Source of the DNA: Larimichthys crocea
Lineage: Eukaryota; Chordata; Actinopteri; Sciaenidae
Length of the DNA: 64,000 nt
Reading direction: 5' to 3'
Assembly: GCF_000972845.2 (NCBI RefSeq)
Contig: NC_040011.1
Span: forward strand, 24,284,379-24,348,378
Of the stretch, positions 1-11,541 are shown piece after piece (position 1 is the first letter of the stretch; each line of letters opens with the position of its first letter). Under the pieces are notes generated by a model that was not told the DNA's origin, did not search any database, and worked only from the letters and a program-made list of their open reading frames with translations. Both the position numbers and the translations under genes were made by a program.

Positions 1-92
1 TTCTTCTTCAACTGTGAAGAAATATTAACTCGGTTTAGCTTGAAATGGTTGAAGTGATTCCAAATTGTTCCAAAAACAGATCACATAATTAC

Positions 93-619
93 CTCTTAAT
101 GACAAATAGGTCGCATTCCAAGAATTATTGTTCCAGTCCATGAATGCACAGAAATACATTCCCTCATCTTCTTGACTCGTCCTTGAAATGGTCAGACTGC
201 TAATATTCTTATTAGCTTTTACTTCAAATCTTGAGGTAGGAAACTCTGGTCCATACTCAGGATTTGCATTTTTTATGAGTGATACAATTGATTCCAGATT
301 TTCCCCGGCACTCTGCTTGTACCAGTAAAGATTTTGATAGTTGAACTCTTTTGGCAAAACACATGTGAAGGTCACAGGTTCACCAAGTTGAACTGTGGTC
401 ACTGGAACCAGTGTATCTAAATGAAATGAAACATTCAATACATAAAAAGGTTAACAACAGTTAGTGTACTAACAATGTAAAGAACATGCAGTGTTCACAT
501 GAACCACCACACATCTGGATTTCATGCAGATACAGAAAAATTAAAAAATATTGTGTCATTATTTGATAGAACTTACATCCCTGATGAAGAAGAAGCAGTG
601 TAACCCAGAACACGATCAT
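93..619 (-). CDS. nitr: NITR N1, 5' part (leader and V-domain exons), continues past base 1
   Basis: Two coding exons on the minus strand: leader 619-577 (43 nt, starts MIVFWVTLLLLHQG) and V domain 416-93 (324 nt). The leader ends in a GTAAGT donor, and the V exon has an AG acceptor after a TTTCATTTCATTTAG tract and a GTAATT donor. The V domain has the first Ig cysteine (VTFTC), the WYKQ tryptophan, DEGMYFC and several N-glycosylation sequons. The I, TM and tail exons would lie left of the window. The gene belongs to the same subgroup as N4, N5 and N8-N11. NITRs are teleost cell-surface receptors on cytotoxic lymphoid cells; the ligand of this copy is unknown. Start, frame and both splice junctions match seven paralogues here. 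Whether the tail is inhibitory cannot be seen. Confidence 0.85.
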
Positions 620-790
620 CTTGACACTGTCTCTTTTTTGGAAACTTTAGACTTTTGACTTTGTGAGTGAAGGCGGTGACATGATTCTGATAGGTCAGAT
701 CTTTCAATGAATCTGATTGGTTATCACAGAATATACCATTAAAATGCATTTCCTGCCACACTGCTTTTGTTGTGGCAGCTGAAACACAGT
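620..790 (-). promoter_or_regulatory. NITR N1 proximal promoter
   Basis: Upstream block shared with the other NITR genes. A CCAATCAG box (716-720 on the minus strand) lies about 100 bp before the ATG. It is followed by the conserved TCTGACCTATCAGAATCATG and a CACCGCCTTCACTCAC segment. CTGATTGG is the NF-Y (Y-box) core. Promoter function is inferred from position and conservation. Confidence 0.55.
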
Positions 791-1399
791 ACCTCAAACT
801 GTCATCTTTTGACTAAACTATTTGGACTCTGAAAGAATATCCTTTATTTGTTGATCTATGTAAAGTACTTTCTGGCTCTGGTTAAAATGCGCTGCCTTGT
901 CTTGCATTCTGGATATAATGTTGATAAAAGGGGCATTCACTAACAGCACTAGAGAAACCTAAAATCATGACATTGACAGCATCAGCATGGTTGCAGCATT
1001 GCCTTTGCACCATTGCTTTATTTCTTTTTTTACTATACTTCAAGAAAGGGGTATTCACCTTATTAACCTATTTATATTTATATATATACCAGCTTATTAA
1101 CCTGTATGTATTTTTGATCATGTCATCATGTTATCCAAAGGCTTCATGTTTTGTTTGAGAGTGTCACCACACAAACAATGCATACCGGCAATTCCACTCC
1201 TTCGGTTTCTTAAATTTCTGAATATTTACAAGTCTCCTCTCTTATGCATTTATCCTCCACCCCTGGGGGAGGCGCTGCTGGGGAGGCAGCACCAGCACCT
1301 GTGGCCTTAGCAGAGGTGGTAGGAGTAGCTGTAGGATCTTAAGCTCGAAGCCTCGTTACTGTGATATATATACATGCTGATGCTGTCAATGTCATGATA
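791..1399. other. Intergenic, nothing recognised
   Basis: AT-rich spacer upstream of N1. The first ~110 bases are the distal part of the N1 flank (shared with the N4 flank near 14890). No gene, RNA or named repeat seen. Confidence 0.4.
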
Positions 1400-2626
1400 T
1401 ATACCTCTAGACTCCTACAGTAGTCCCACCGATCACATCCGTGATTAATGCCTCACTGTCCTCAGGCGTATTTCCAGTGGCCTTCAAACAAGCCAGAGTT
1501 ACGCCATTACTGAAAAAGACTACGCTTAACCGCTCCTTTAAAGTGTGTTGGCAAGGTCGTCTGTCATCGACTCATACCCTCTCCACGGGGGTGCCGCAGG
1601 GGTCGGTGCTGGGTCCCCTTCTGTTTGCCATCTACACCACCTCGCTGTCCCATGTTATCCGCTCACACGGCTTCTCCTACCACTGCTATGCCGATGACAC
1701 ACAGCTATACCTGTCGTTCCAGCCGGACGACACCACGGTCTCCGCACGCATCTCCGCCTGTCTCTCTGATCTGTCAACTTGGATGAAAGACCACCATCTC
1801 CAGCTTAATCTGTCAAAAACCGAACTCCTGGTCATCCCTGCCCATGAGTCAATCTGCCATGACTTCAACCTGAAAATTGGTACTGTCACTACCCCTAACC
1901 ATGCTGCTAAAAACCTGGGCGTGGTACTAGATGATCGTCTTTCTCTCTCTGAACACATTTCCTCCGTAGCGAGGTCATGTCGCTATGCATTGTACAATAT
2001 TAGAAAAATCAGACCGTACCTGACCCAATATGTCGCTCAGCTCCTGATTCAGGCTACAGTCAGCTCCCGCCTCGATTACTGCAACTCGCTCTTGGCTGGC
2101 CTACCTGCTTGCGCGATCAAACCTTTGCAAATGGTCCAGAATGCCGCAGCGCGACTGGTTTTCAATCAACCCAAAAGGTCACACGTCACCCCACTCTTCA
2201 GCGACCTGCACTGGCTGCCTGTAGCTGCCAGAATTAAACCTGCTGCCTACAAAACCATCTCAGGATCTGCCCCTGCCTATCTCAGCGCCTTACTAAAGGC
2301 TCACGTCCCGACCAGGGCGTTACGCTCCGCTCATACAAACCGTCTAGTTGTACCCTCGCCTCTCGCAAAGCGAGGTCACTCTAAACTCTTCTCTGTGGTC
2401 GTCCCCAAATGGTGGAATGACCTACCAACGGCTACTAGAACAGCAACATCCCTTTCGACCTTTAAAAAACTTCTAAAAACCTTTCTGTTTCGAGAATGCT
2501 TCCCTGCCTAACAAAACTAACAACTATTCTGTGCTCCTTTACACCTTTCTCAGCTTATGTCCTCCTCTGTAAGTCGCTTTGGATAAAAGCGTCTGCTAAA
2601 TGCAATGTAATGTAATGTAATGTAAT
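1400..2626 (+). mobile_element. L2-type (CR1/L2 superfamily) LINE, internally deleted, with 3' tail
   Basis: One open frame, 1441-2511, encodes about 356 residues of non-LTR reverse transcriptase. It contains [16 protein letters not shown], the catalytic YADD (in [12 protein letters not shown]), [23 protein letters not shown] and LHWLPV, all typical of the fish L2 clade. The N-terminal motif ARVTPLLKK is followed within a few residues by the region before GVPQG. The fingers and first palm segment (FxDxxxAFD) are therefore missing through an in-frame internal deletion. The 3' UTR carries the GTCGCTTTGGATAAAAGCGT tail ending in TAATG repeats at about 2626, and a 3' fragment of the same family lies at 19575-19700. 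There is no endonuclease domain, so the copy is not autonomous. Confidence 0.85.
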
Positions 2627-2869
2627 ATTCATTAATGCTTCACTCATTAAACTATTAAGTAGCCTTAAGTTACTTATGTTTTAGATTCACGTTAATTTCG
2701 CAACAAAGAATGAACTGCTGTGTTTTAGCCAACACATTTCCTCACCTCTCTTTCTTTTCCTCCAATAGCAGCTGGTCACGTTATGTTAGGATGATGGCGG
2801 CAGGTAAAGTTGAGTCCTTTCTAAAATCCACAACTATATCCACTGTCTTTAGCTCCAAGTTGGTTTGAC
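2627..2869. other. Spacer, nothing recognised
   Basis: Short AT-rich interval between two LINE remnants; no supported feature. Confidence 0.3.
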
Positions 2870-3685
2870 TGCACCATGTCACCAGATGGTCAATCTCTCA
2901 CCTCTAGACAGACTCTTCTCCATCGGAGGTGAGTCCAGTGAGGGTGGTGTCGTCCACAAATACAGGAGGCTGATTGATGGTCTCGCTGAGTTTAGCTGTG
3001 AACCACAGTTTGTCATTGTACCTCACCCTGGTGCATCATGGTACACAGCAGTCCTCACAGAAGCTGATGAATGACATGACAGCCTTTGTACACTCATCCA
3101 AACTGGTGGGAACAGTCCTGAACACATCCCAGTCAGTAGAGTCCAAACATGCCTAAAGATCCTCCACCGCCTCACTGGTCCACTTCCTTGATGTCCTCAC
3201 AAGAGGTTTGCAGAGCTTTAATTTCTGGCTGTACACAGGAATCAGATGGACCATGACGTGGTCAGAGTGACCCAGTGCAGCACGGGGGACAGCTTGATAA
3301 GCATCCTTGACTGTGGTGTAACAATAATCTAGTATATTATTCTCTCTGGTTGGACGTGATAAACTGTCTGTATTTGGGAAGCCATAGTTTTTAAGTGTTT
3401 TCCCCAACAGCAGTTGTAATTACCAAAGTTTGTTGGAGAGTGAACATGTGGTAGAGAAATATTCCAAGCAGTGGTGTGCAAAGTCTGCAGTGGTGAAGCC
3501 ATGTCAGCGTGTTGTTTCCCTCTCTTCCAGCATTTCGCTGTGCGAGCAAAGGTGAGCGCTCCTTTAACCAGGATGTCCAAAATTTCCAATAATGGGACAA
3601 CAAAAGTTGGAAGCAGGTGCTCTGGAGTTGTACCCCTGATGTTCATAACCTCTTCTTCTAGTGAAAGAGCTCTGGGTACTGCCAC
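2870..3685 (-). mobile_element. Rex1/CR1-like LINE fragment (endonuclease C-terminus into pre-RT region)
   Basis: Read on the minus strand, broken frames give NILDYCYTTVKDAYQAVP and [17 protein letters not shown]. This is the C-terminal end of an APE-type endonuclease (the SDH motif), followed by [15 protein letters not shown] and a stretch like the linker before RT (DWDVFRT near 3120). Upstream frames (3329-3685) look like the 5' coding part of the same family. Several stops and frame changes show it is inactive. Compare the much fuller relative at 43080-46505. Family assignment comes from motif memory only. Confidence 0.6.
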
Positions 3686-3883
3686 AAAAAAACAGAATTA
3701 ACACACAACAAAACAAGGCAGCCATTTGCAGTGCCATTATGGATTCAGATATACAGTATGTAAAAAGAATGTCCCTATAAAGGGATCCATAAAGTTAATT
3801 ATCATCTTCTTCTTAGTAACCCAGTTAGAGGTGGTGTATGTCATTTAATTTTGACTTGAGAACAGTTAGATAAAATGCCGTTT

Positions 3884-3989
3884 GATTCGACATCTCTGGT
3901 AACCAATCAGGCGCATCTCATGGTCTGACCTACAAGGATTACAACATGTTCACTTACTGAAAAGTTTTCTCAGAGAAGTCAGAGTGAAG
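3884..3989 (+). promoter_or_regulatory. NITR N2 relic promoter
   Basis: CCAATCAG at 3903-3910 lies 87 bp before the leader ATG. It is followed by TCTGACCTACAAGGATTACA and AAAGTTTTCTCAGAGAAGTC, like the upstream blocks of N9-N11. The promoter survived although the gene is broken. Confidence 0.5.
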
Positions 3990-4419
3990 ATGATCAAGCT
4001 CTGTGTTACACTACTTCTCCTCCATCAAGGATGTAGGTGCCTGCTAATCATAACGAAAGGTTTTCTCATTTATATCTACACGTTGGAGATTACAGTGTGT
4101 TTTGGTTCAGAGCCGGATCAGATAAATCTCATCCAGACATCATCTACGCTGTTGGAAACAGACATGATCAATGTGACAAGAGTCAGAAACGCTGTGTTTA
4201 TCACTTCTCTAACAACGTCAGCTCCTCTGATGATGGGACTTACTACTGTGCTGTGGCCACATGTGGGGAGATATTATTTGGAAATGGAACAAAACTGGAC
4301 TTTGAAGGTAACTCTGTCATTGTTCCGTTAATCAAATTAAATAAATATTTTTAAAGAGTAAAGGTGGACTAATATGGACTGAAGAGGAATATCGATCTTT
4401 GTTCAATACATTTTGACTT

Positions 4420-5045
4420 TTGGACTTTACAGCGCTGTGGAGTTACTAGAAATGCTTGGATCGTCCTCCATCAGCTGTGCCAGTGAGTCGCTGATACAGC
4501 GCTAGCTTAAAAATAAATGTGAAGTTAGTCCATATCGTTTTCAGCAGATATCTTAGTCATTACAAGACTAAACTAGCAAAGCAGTTTAGTGATTATATGT
4601 GCACTATTCATTCAGTTTGGGAAACTCCGCGATCTCCATAAGCTTTGACGGGACTAGAAAGTTTCTTTGTTGCTAAGTCCTTACTAAGGCTCAGGCTTGC
4701 TGGATTAGTGAACTGTGTTACGTATAAGAGTCTACTGCTGTGACTGATTGCTCACCATTTCTGTTCTGATCTCCGTTTCTATGGAGATACACGGGGTCTG
4801 ACTTATACCTGGAAAACAAAGAAATGTTATTTTGAAAGCAAATTGCCCCAAAACATGAAAAACAAAGAAATGTTATTTTGAAAGCAAATTGCCCCAAAAC
4901 ATGAAAATCTTTTGATTATATATTTCATTTAAGTTGGTAATTGTTGTATAATCGCAATAGTACATGAGAGGGTGTGCTTTTAACATCATTATTGGCACGA
5001 CAGTGATGCGACCAGGACCGAGACACTTGCGCACGAGGTCTGTTA
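4420..5045. repeat. Unidentified insertion in the N2 I-TM intron
   Basis: The homologous intron of N5 (21549-21717) is only about 170 bp, while here it is about 800 bp. The extra DNA has no protein-like frame and includes a 46-bp tandem duplication. It is probably a transposon or SINE-like insertion, but no terminal repeats were identified. Confidence 0.4.
4814..4905. repeat. 46-bp tandem duplication, two copies
   Basis: The unit beginning AACAAAGAAATG at 4815 repeats exactly at 4861 (period 46). It lies inside the insertion in the N2 intron. Confidence 0.9.
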
Positions 5046-5532
5046 GCATCACTACTTTACTTTTAACATTTTTTACATTGTTTTTTTTCTTTTTGTTCAT
5101 GTTTCAGGAACCAGTATGTGGTCAAAGACAGTCATTTTTCTGCTGTGTGCTGTCTTGGCTATATGTCTGATTGTTATAGCCTGTGATTGTTACAACGGTA
5201 ATAGACATCATTGTTTCTATACATTGATATCAAATAAAACTACTGCATCATTATTTATTGTTATCCACACATTTTCTATTTCATAATCGAGCTCTTGTTG
5301 CTGGGCAAAAACACAGTGGTGGTCAGAAAAATCACTGGCATACTGTTTGTACGTTTCTTGTATTAGGAAGGAAATTATTTCACATTAGAAGACAATATAG
5401 ATACAAATTACTGAAACATACAGTGTGTGTGACTACTGATTAGCAAAGTAACTAAGAATCTCTTCGATACTATGACCTTTGTTAGACGATATACACATGC
5501 TGATAGAAAACTACAAAACTGCAATTTACAGG

Positions 5533-5940
5533 CCCTGCTCTGCCTGTCTGTCTTTCTGGTCTCAATGCACTGGTTAAAGGCGTGCTGCATGTTGCCTGTG
5601 AGAACACTTACTGACATGTACTGTGGTGGGCCTTTTCTTAGACCTTTGACCAACATCAAAGAGGTTTACTCAGAACAGACCTGACTATGAGCTTCAACAG
5701 GATATGTAACCAGGGTAACTTTGCAGGGAGGAAAAGACACAATGTGTTCATTCAAAGAACAAATAATGCCTACAAATGACCACCAAACCTTTTTATCAAT
5801 AATCAGACAAACTTCAGAGTTCAAAGTCCTGCTCTTGCCAAAACACCCAAGGTGGGACCATAGAGCATAGACTATAGCCCCTCCCCCCTCTGACATCAAT
5901 AGCCAATCAAAAGGACCAAACTTCAGAAAAGTGTGGCCTA
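5533..5940 (+). repeat. NITR 3'-flank block, copy P1
   Basis: First of five paralogous blocks (P1-P5) downstream of plus-strand NITR loci. Shared landmarks are GTTCTGCATGTTG-like, CTTACTGACATGTACTGTGG, TATGAGCTTCAACAGGAT, AATAATCAGACAAACTTC and a CCAAT box (5903-5907) preceded by a CCCCTCCCCCC run. No coding frame is conserved. It may contain a promoter for an unknown transcript, or be passive duplicated flank. Confidence 0.7.
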
Positions 5941-6345
5941 TTCTTTTAAATTGTCCAGTCCTTAGTGATAATGATAAACAACTGACAACAACGTATTATT
6001 ATTATTCCACTTGTAAAACCAGCAGCCAATTGCAGCTCCCTCAGTCTACAACAGAGTGAGAAAAGGTAAAAAAAAAAAAAAGCCCCTTCGTCTTCACACG
6101 GTAGTAATATACACATACTGACAAATAAATAAAAAAACACACTTCCTGTCACTATCAAGCGTCAGTTGGGAGTAATATACATAACGTGTTACATATGTCC
6201 TTCCTAACTAGGCTGAGGCCTTTTGAAGAGATTGGGGAGCAGTTCACAGGCCCTGCTCTGCCTGTAGAGAGTGGTGTTGCTGGTTGTGTTTGGTTGGTTG
6301 GTTGTTCACACAGAAGATGATACATAACTGTATCTCTAACTATGT

Positions 6346-7270
6346 TAATAAATAAACACACTGTCCTTTCTAGTGCCAAACTGCTGGTGTGTATTCTATG
6401 TTGAAAACATAATAATATATATAATATAATGTGTTTAACTCCTGGAATGAAACTCTTCTGTCTTTCTGGTCTCACAGCACTTTTTAAAGGTGTTCTGCAT
6501 GTTGCCCGTGAGAACTAGCAAAGCCACATGCAATTACTGACATGTACTGTGGTGGGCCGTTTCTCAGACCTTTGACTAACCATCAAAGTGATTTACTCAC
6601 GGCAGATCTGACTATGAGCTTCAACAGGATGTAGTCAGAGTGACATTGAGAGGAAAAGATACAAGAGATTTCAGAGGGCTAATTAAAGCTGAACACATAA
6701 TGTGTTTTCTCTTGCTGGTTAAGGTGTTCATTCATAGAACAAGAAATCTCTCCAAATGGCCATCAACCCTTTTTGTTAATAATCAGACAAACTTCACAGT
6801 TCAGAGTCCTGCTCTTGACAGGGGCGGTACTGTGGATTGATTAGCCCCTCCCCCCTCTAACATTAACGCCCAATCAAAAAGACCAAACTGCGGAAAAGTG
6901 TGATAAAAATGGTCATTACATGTCATGACTTGTTCAGTCATTAATAAGAATGAAAAAAAGAATACATGTCATTGTTGTCATGTTATTCCACTTGTCTTTG
7001 TAAGAACAATAGAACAGCAGTGTGCAGCTTCCTGAGGCTACAACAGAGAGTGAGAAAAGGTAGAAAGACCGCCTTGTCTTCACACTTCAGTTTGAAGCCT
7101 GACCACAACAGTGCTGAAGTTTCCATGTATCATTCCACCCACCCTTCTGTTTATTCTAACTGTGTATGTGTAGTATATTTATGTACAGGGGACACAGCAT
7201 TCTCAGAGAATCACTGATTTAACTGTATGTCAAACCAATCACTGATTTAACTCTATGTCAAACCTCAAGC
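6346..7270 (+). repeat. NITR 3'-flank block, copy P2
   Basis: Near-identical to 24275-25050 (P4) over about 770 bp, a recent segmental duplication. It includes the CCCCTCCCCCC run, a CCAAT box (6870-6874), the GTGATAAAAATGG stretch, and the later AGCTTCCTGAGGCTACAACA segment followed by a GGTAGAAAG donor-like site. Confidence 0.75.
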
Positions 7271-7559
7271 AGTACCTTTAGTGTTAAGAACAACTTTATT
7301 GTCAGGGCAACATGTTTTGGCTTGTGGTCAGTTATATGATGACCCAGATAAAGGCCACAAACCACAACAAAGCTGTTTTGTCTCTTTCAGTCGTCTATCT
7401 ATTTTTGTACTCGGTAGATCTTGTACACATGTGAACAAGAAACTCCCATCACATTTAGTAAAAAAAAAAAACACTGTTGTGACGCCTCTTGATGAGGTCT
7501 TGGGTTTAAATCTTTATCTGTGGTTTTCTATCAGGTTTACACAAACTCCCTCCTTCACC
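7271..7559. other. Duplicated flank, nothing else recognised
   Basis: Continues the P2 paralogy (compare 25230-25600); no gene or named element. Confidence 0.35.
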
Positions 7560-7800
7560 ATAAAACATCCACCCATCCATTTCTTTATGCTTATCTGGGG
7601 TTGAGTTGTGGTGGCATGTCCCTTTCCCCAGTAATGCATTCCAGCTCTTTCGTGGTGTTCCCAGGCCAGATGGGTTATTTAGTACCTCCAGCAAGTTCTG
7701 GGTCTGGCTCCTGTCAGTTGGACGTGCCTGGACCACCTCCAAAGGAAGGCATCCTAATCAGATGCCTGAACCACCTTGTACATGGACGGATGAGGAACCC
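7560..7800 (+). repeat. Dispersed repeat fragment (LINE-derived type)
   Basis: Begins ATCCACCCATCCATTTCTTT and contains CCCAGGCCAGATGGG, AGCAAGTTCTGGGTCTG and TTGGACGTGCC. I recognise this as a common fish LINE-derived repeat. The same piece recurs at 19440-19800 and around 25600-26680, always downstream of a P block. It was therefore carried by the duplications. Confidence 0.5.
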
Positions 7801-7982
7801 CCACCTTGTTATTATCTTATTTATGTTATTATTTTGATGCCAGACTTTGTGTTAAACTACTAGACCGTGTTAGATTGTCAGGTCATGGTACAGTCATTGT
7901 GAGGGTGTCCACTGTAAAAACACACCAACTGTCTACTGTGCTCTTCCTTTTGATGGATGGGCTGGCTCCCATAATGTTTATT

Positions 7983-8125
7983 CATAGTATAGCTCTTCTG
8001 TCTTTCCGTATTACTGTCACAAATACCTGGACTGTGGGAGGAAGCCACAGTACGCGACGAGAACCCACACAGACATAGGAAGAATATGCAAACTCCACAA
8101 AGAAAAGCTCCACACAAATAGGAAG
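7983..8125 (-). repeat. SINE-like dispersed repeat fragment
   Basis: On the minus strand it reads GTGGAGTTTGCATATTCTTC, then GTGGGTTCTCGTCGCG, then TCCTCCCACAGTCCAG. This is the family seen more fully at 17945-18245. Confidence 0.6.
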
Positions 8126-8639
8126 TAATGCACTGTATATCATGGTTCAGCTGACAGCAGTGCTCTCTGCACTCCTCTGCTATGAGCTACTGATACAGGT
8201 CATTGAGGGCGTGATGCAGTATTGCCTGTGGAGCACCAAACTGCAGACTGACAAAGTTTCCTGCTACCAGTTGAGCATAGTGGAGCATTTAATTAATTTA
8301 TAGCTAAAGAGACAGATATTTCCTTCAGGAGTTGGTGGCGACCAAAAGCAGAGCTAACATTTGTCAGTTTACCAAAACATGATTCCAAATGAATGCTTGT
8401 TTATCAACAATTTCATGGTAACAACTTTATGAGAGGGTAAGATTTCCGTGTTGCATATTCACAGTAAGTTTCCTCTGGCCAAACTGGCCATAAAATCGGC
8501 TTCAAAACACTGCTTCAGAAACATACAGGGGACGTCACTCAGGCTCTGTCCATCTCCTCATACCCCCAGAGTTAATTTTAGAAACCCACCATGAAAATGA
8601 AACGCTTGCTTGTTGTTTCATGTGTGTGAATGATGGTTG

Positions 8640-8781
8640 ATATTATTTCCTCTGTGGTAGTACAGCGAAACGTCAACCTAACAAGAGGCCAATCAGGTTG
8701 CTCTAAAATACTCCCCTCCTACTTTAAATGATTATATTAAGACGATTCATCTTCTGACGCAGTCCCGTGAAGTGGAATGAC
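8640..8781 (+). promoter_or_regulatory. NITR N3 proximal promoter
   Basis: CCAATCAG at 8689-8696 is 93 bp before the N3 ATG, within AACAAGAGGCCAATCAG. The same block precedes N6 (27997). The paralogy with N6 extends upstream to about 8440. Function is inferred from the constant spacing. Confidence 0.5.
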
Positions 8782-10299
8782 ATGAAAATGCTGATTATAT
8801 TGTATTTCATGCTGATGCTCAGTGTGGGGCGTAAGTATATAAATTCAGATTTAATCCAGATACATATTTAAAGTATTGTCATCTTCTTACAGGAATTTAG
8901 AAGAAAACATACAATACATGACATACATATTTGTACTTTTACATCATTTCTTTTCAGGATGCGCAGATGATCAGATCTTTGAAACAATGACTGTTGGTGT
9001 TGGAGAATATGTGACACTAAAATGTCCCTGCAAGTCTTTTCAAAGCCTGTTTTGGATCAGACTTATTCCTGGAAACCTTCCTGAAGTCTTAGGAAAAGCA
9101 CTTAACTCTATGGGTGTCGATTCTCACATAAGAACCACAGATGAGTCTGGAGCATTTTTTCTGCGTATTAAAAAAACAAAGCTAAGTGATACTGGAGTTT
9201 ACTTCTGCGTGCAAATGCAAAACATCTTGACATTTTTGAAAGGAGCAGACCTGAAAGTTGAAGGTACAGAACAAAAATTAACTTACATACCCTAATTACC
9301 TTATTTAATCATATAAAGTTAGCACGTTTATGTAATTCGTATAAATATTTAACAAATAACCAAAACCGTTGTTTCATTTTTATGTTTTCAATTTCTCACA
9401 ACCAGAACGTAACATCGCTGCAGTCTCTCCATCGGAAGAGTCTGTGACTGTGCAGATTTCAGTCCTCTCTGATTCTGAGAATAAAACATGTCCAGGAGAC
9501 CAGACTGTGTGCTGTTTCAGAGCTGAATCTCATCCGAGCTTTAACGATATTCAAGGTAACAGTGTTGAAGAATATATACAGGACCGTAGGAAATGTATCT
9601 ACAGCTTCTTTAAGAATATCAGCTCCTCAGATGCTGGGACTTATTGCTGTGCTGTGGCCACACGTAAGGAGATATTTTGTGGAGACAAATCAAAACCCAA
9701 CACTGAAGGTAAGTGTATCTTTTTGTTTGTACCATAACAGCGTGAATTCTAAATGACAGTTAATTAACCTTAAATTGTTATTTTGTGACAGCAGTCAACG
9801 TTTGGGATTCACAGAAGAACATTACAATTCTCTCTCTGTTATGTGCTGCTTTGGCTATAAGTCTCATTGTTATAGCCTTCCTCATGTATTCAGTCATGAA
9901 ACTCAAGAAGAAATCTTGTGGTTGTTGTAATGGTAAGCAAAGTTACTTAAAGCAATCTTTCAAACAGTATTTGGCAAAACATTGGATTCATGTTAATGCT
10001 GTGTTTTTATTTTATAATACAGCTGCTGTTTCTCTGCAAGCAAATGCTGTGACAGTCAGTGCCGATCACCAAAGTCAACAGGTAAAAGAAAAGATGTAGC
10101 TGGAAAGTTATCAGCATGTTACTCTCTTAATGTTGTCCTCTCATTACTACATTTACTTTCTCAGACAGATGAGGCTTCATTGGTTTATTCTGCACCAAAC
10201 TTCACCAAAAGGAAAGTTGGCAAAGCAGGGACAAGGGATGCAAAAACTGACGATGAAGAGACTATCTACACAAATGTCAGAGTTAGATTAACAGCCTAA
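8782..10299 (+). CDS. nitr: NITR N3, V-I-TM receptor with ITSM-like tail
   Basis: Six exons: 8782-8830, 8958-9263, 9406-9708, 9792-9932, 10023-10081 and 10165-10299. They total 993 nt, giving 330 residues. All introns are GT..AG. Signal peptide at residues 1-16 (MKMLIILYFMLMLSVG). V domain about 17-118, with LKCPCKSF, FWIRLIPGNLPEVLG and DTGVYFC, a classic NITR V pattern. I domain about 119-219. TM helix near 230-255 (ILSLLCAALAISLIVIAFLM), followed by KLKKKSCGCC. The tail holds LVYSAP (Y294) and TIYTNV (Y321). TIYTNV fits the ITSM pattern TxYxx[VI]; LVYSAP lacks the +3 aliphatic residue. Oddities in the I domain: the core Trp is Cys (VCCFRAES), the first Ig Cys is absent (VQISVL), and the FGNGT J-like motif is decayed. 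An AATAAA lies at 10850. N6 is the closest relative. Confidence 0.85.
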
Positions 10300-11014
10300 A
10301 CAACAGAGGTAATGTCTGTCTGTATACTGTGTAGAAAATGTACTAAAACATGTATTATGGTATTTTAATGTAAGAATAATATTTTGTAATATAATGCTTT
10401 TGCATTAGGCCTTTACTGTAAGGATTCCATATCTTTGTATCTTTGTTTGTTACTTTGTGAGTCAAAATTTAAGTTGTTAACTCTGATTAATATTGTGAAT
10501 TTTCAAGTCTGGTAACTCCCTCCATGACTTACTTCTATGTATGCGTCAGTGATATGCAATTCTATTGCTCTAATAGGTTTTGTGGTTGTATGGACGTGTT
10601 GCTTCCTTCTTGTAAATACATACACATTATGATAACTTCTAGAGAAATGTTATTATCCTTTATGCTTTTAGTATTTTTCCATCTTGAGATGACCCAGTAT
10701 GACCCTGCAGGGGCGTACAAAGAGACGGCTGATGTCTGCTTAGCTTTAGGGAAGTCGCAACATTAGTGTATTAACAAACAGCTGTAACCTTTAATGCTTA
10801 ATGTTGTATGACCATACATGGTTAAAAATCTTAACAATAACAAACCAATAATAAAATGAAACTTAACTTTTAACCTCCAGTGTGAATTACTGATTAAATT
10901 ATATTAAAGCTTAAAGTTATGCATACTTAAGAGTGTGGATTAACAGGTGGGTGTCATCACAGCTGTCTTTTTTGAGCAACCAGACATCATTCAGCCCACC
11001 TCAGCTTTACCCAC
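10300..11014 (+). other. N3 3' UTR and flank
   Basis: Likely 3' UTR up to the AATAAA at 10850-10855, then about 160 bases with nothing recognised before a solo LTR. Confidence 0.45.
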
Positions 11015-11541
11015 TGTTATGACTGTAGTCATATTTTTGTAGTCTGCTGTGTTTGCTTGTGTGATGACACGCCCGTGATTGGCTGCAGCTGGGAACCACC
11101 TGACAGGAGGAGCCAAGATGGTGGCCATCATGTGGACAACCAGCATTTCCTCATCCTGCTCCTCTCTCAACCAGCCACATGTCTTTTTGTGAAGTCCTTT
11201 GTTCTAGATTGGAAGGGTTTTTTTTAATAGTAGGGATGGACTGCGATTTTGAGTTGATCTTGTTTTCTCCTGTTTTGTTAGTTAGGGAGGTAAGTCTATT
11301 GTCATTTGTTTTCTGAGGTAAGTGATTTATTTTCCAGATAGAATTGTTTTGCTTGTTGTTTTGGCCTTGGTCCAGCCTGAAGCTGACACCTTAGTTATAG
11401 TTGATTTATCTGTAAGTTTTGTGAATAAATCATTTTCTTTTCATTCAAAATCTAAAACTTGTTGTACGTGGCTACTTGGGATTTGAGGAAGATGGGGCTC
11501 TTTTAGTTATGCTCTAGGCACCCCTAGACTGGGGCGTAACA
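11015..11541. mobile_element. Solo LTR, 527 bp, 4-bp target-site duplication CCAC
   Basis: Starts TGTTATGAC and ends GGGCGTAACA, the TG..CA ends with an inverted TGTTA/TAACA. It is flanked on both sides by CCAC (11011-11014 and 11542-11545). An internal AATAAA lies near 11425. There is no gag-pol sequence or second LTR nearby, so this is an LTR left after recombination between two LTRs. A 4-bp duplication suits a Ty3/gypsy-type element, but the family is not proven. Confidence 0.75.

Larger units (their letters stand above)
3990..5335 (+). pseudogene. nitr: NITR N2 relic: leader, partial I domain, shortened TM exon, decayed tail exon
   Basis: Leader exon 3990-4032 (MIKLCVTLLLLHQG, donor GTAGGT) is intact, but no V exon follows. 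A fragment of I domain ending at 4307 starts abruptly near 4090 at YSVFWFRAGSDKSHPDIIY. It runs through YYCAVATCGEILFGNGTKL to a GTAACT donor, so the first part of the I domain (LQC..KTC) is absent. The TM exon (5108-5197) lacks about 14 codons present in N5, including most of the membrane-proximal VFLIHAIIKKN segment. A tail exon at about 5292-5325 resembles N5 exon 5 but has lost its acceptor context and donor, and no last exon is found. The pieces are closest to N5. Not expected to encode a receptor. Confidence 0.85.

Noticed and set aside
3471..3701. Plus-strand frame near N2 resembling a small protein
   Set aside because: The minus strand of the same region reads as the 5' part of a Rex1/CR1-like LINE, which better explains it.
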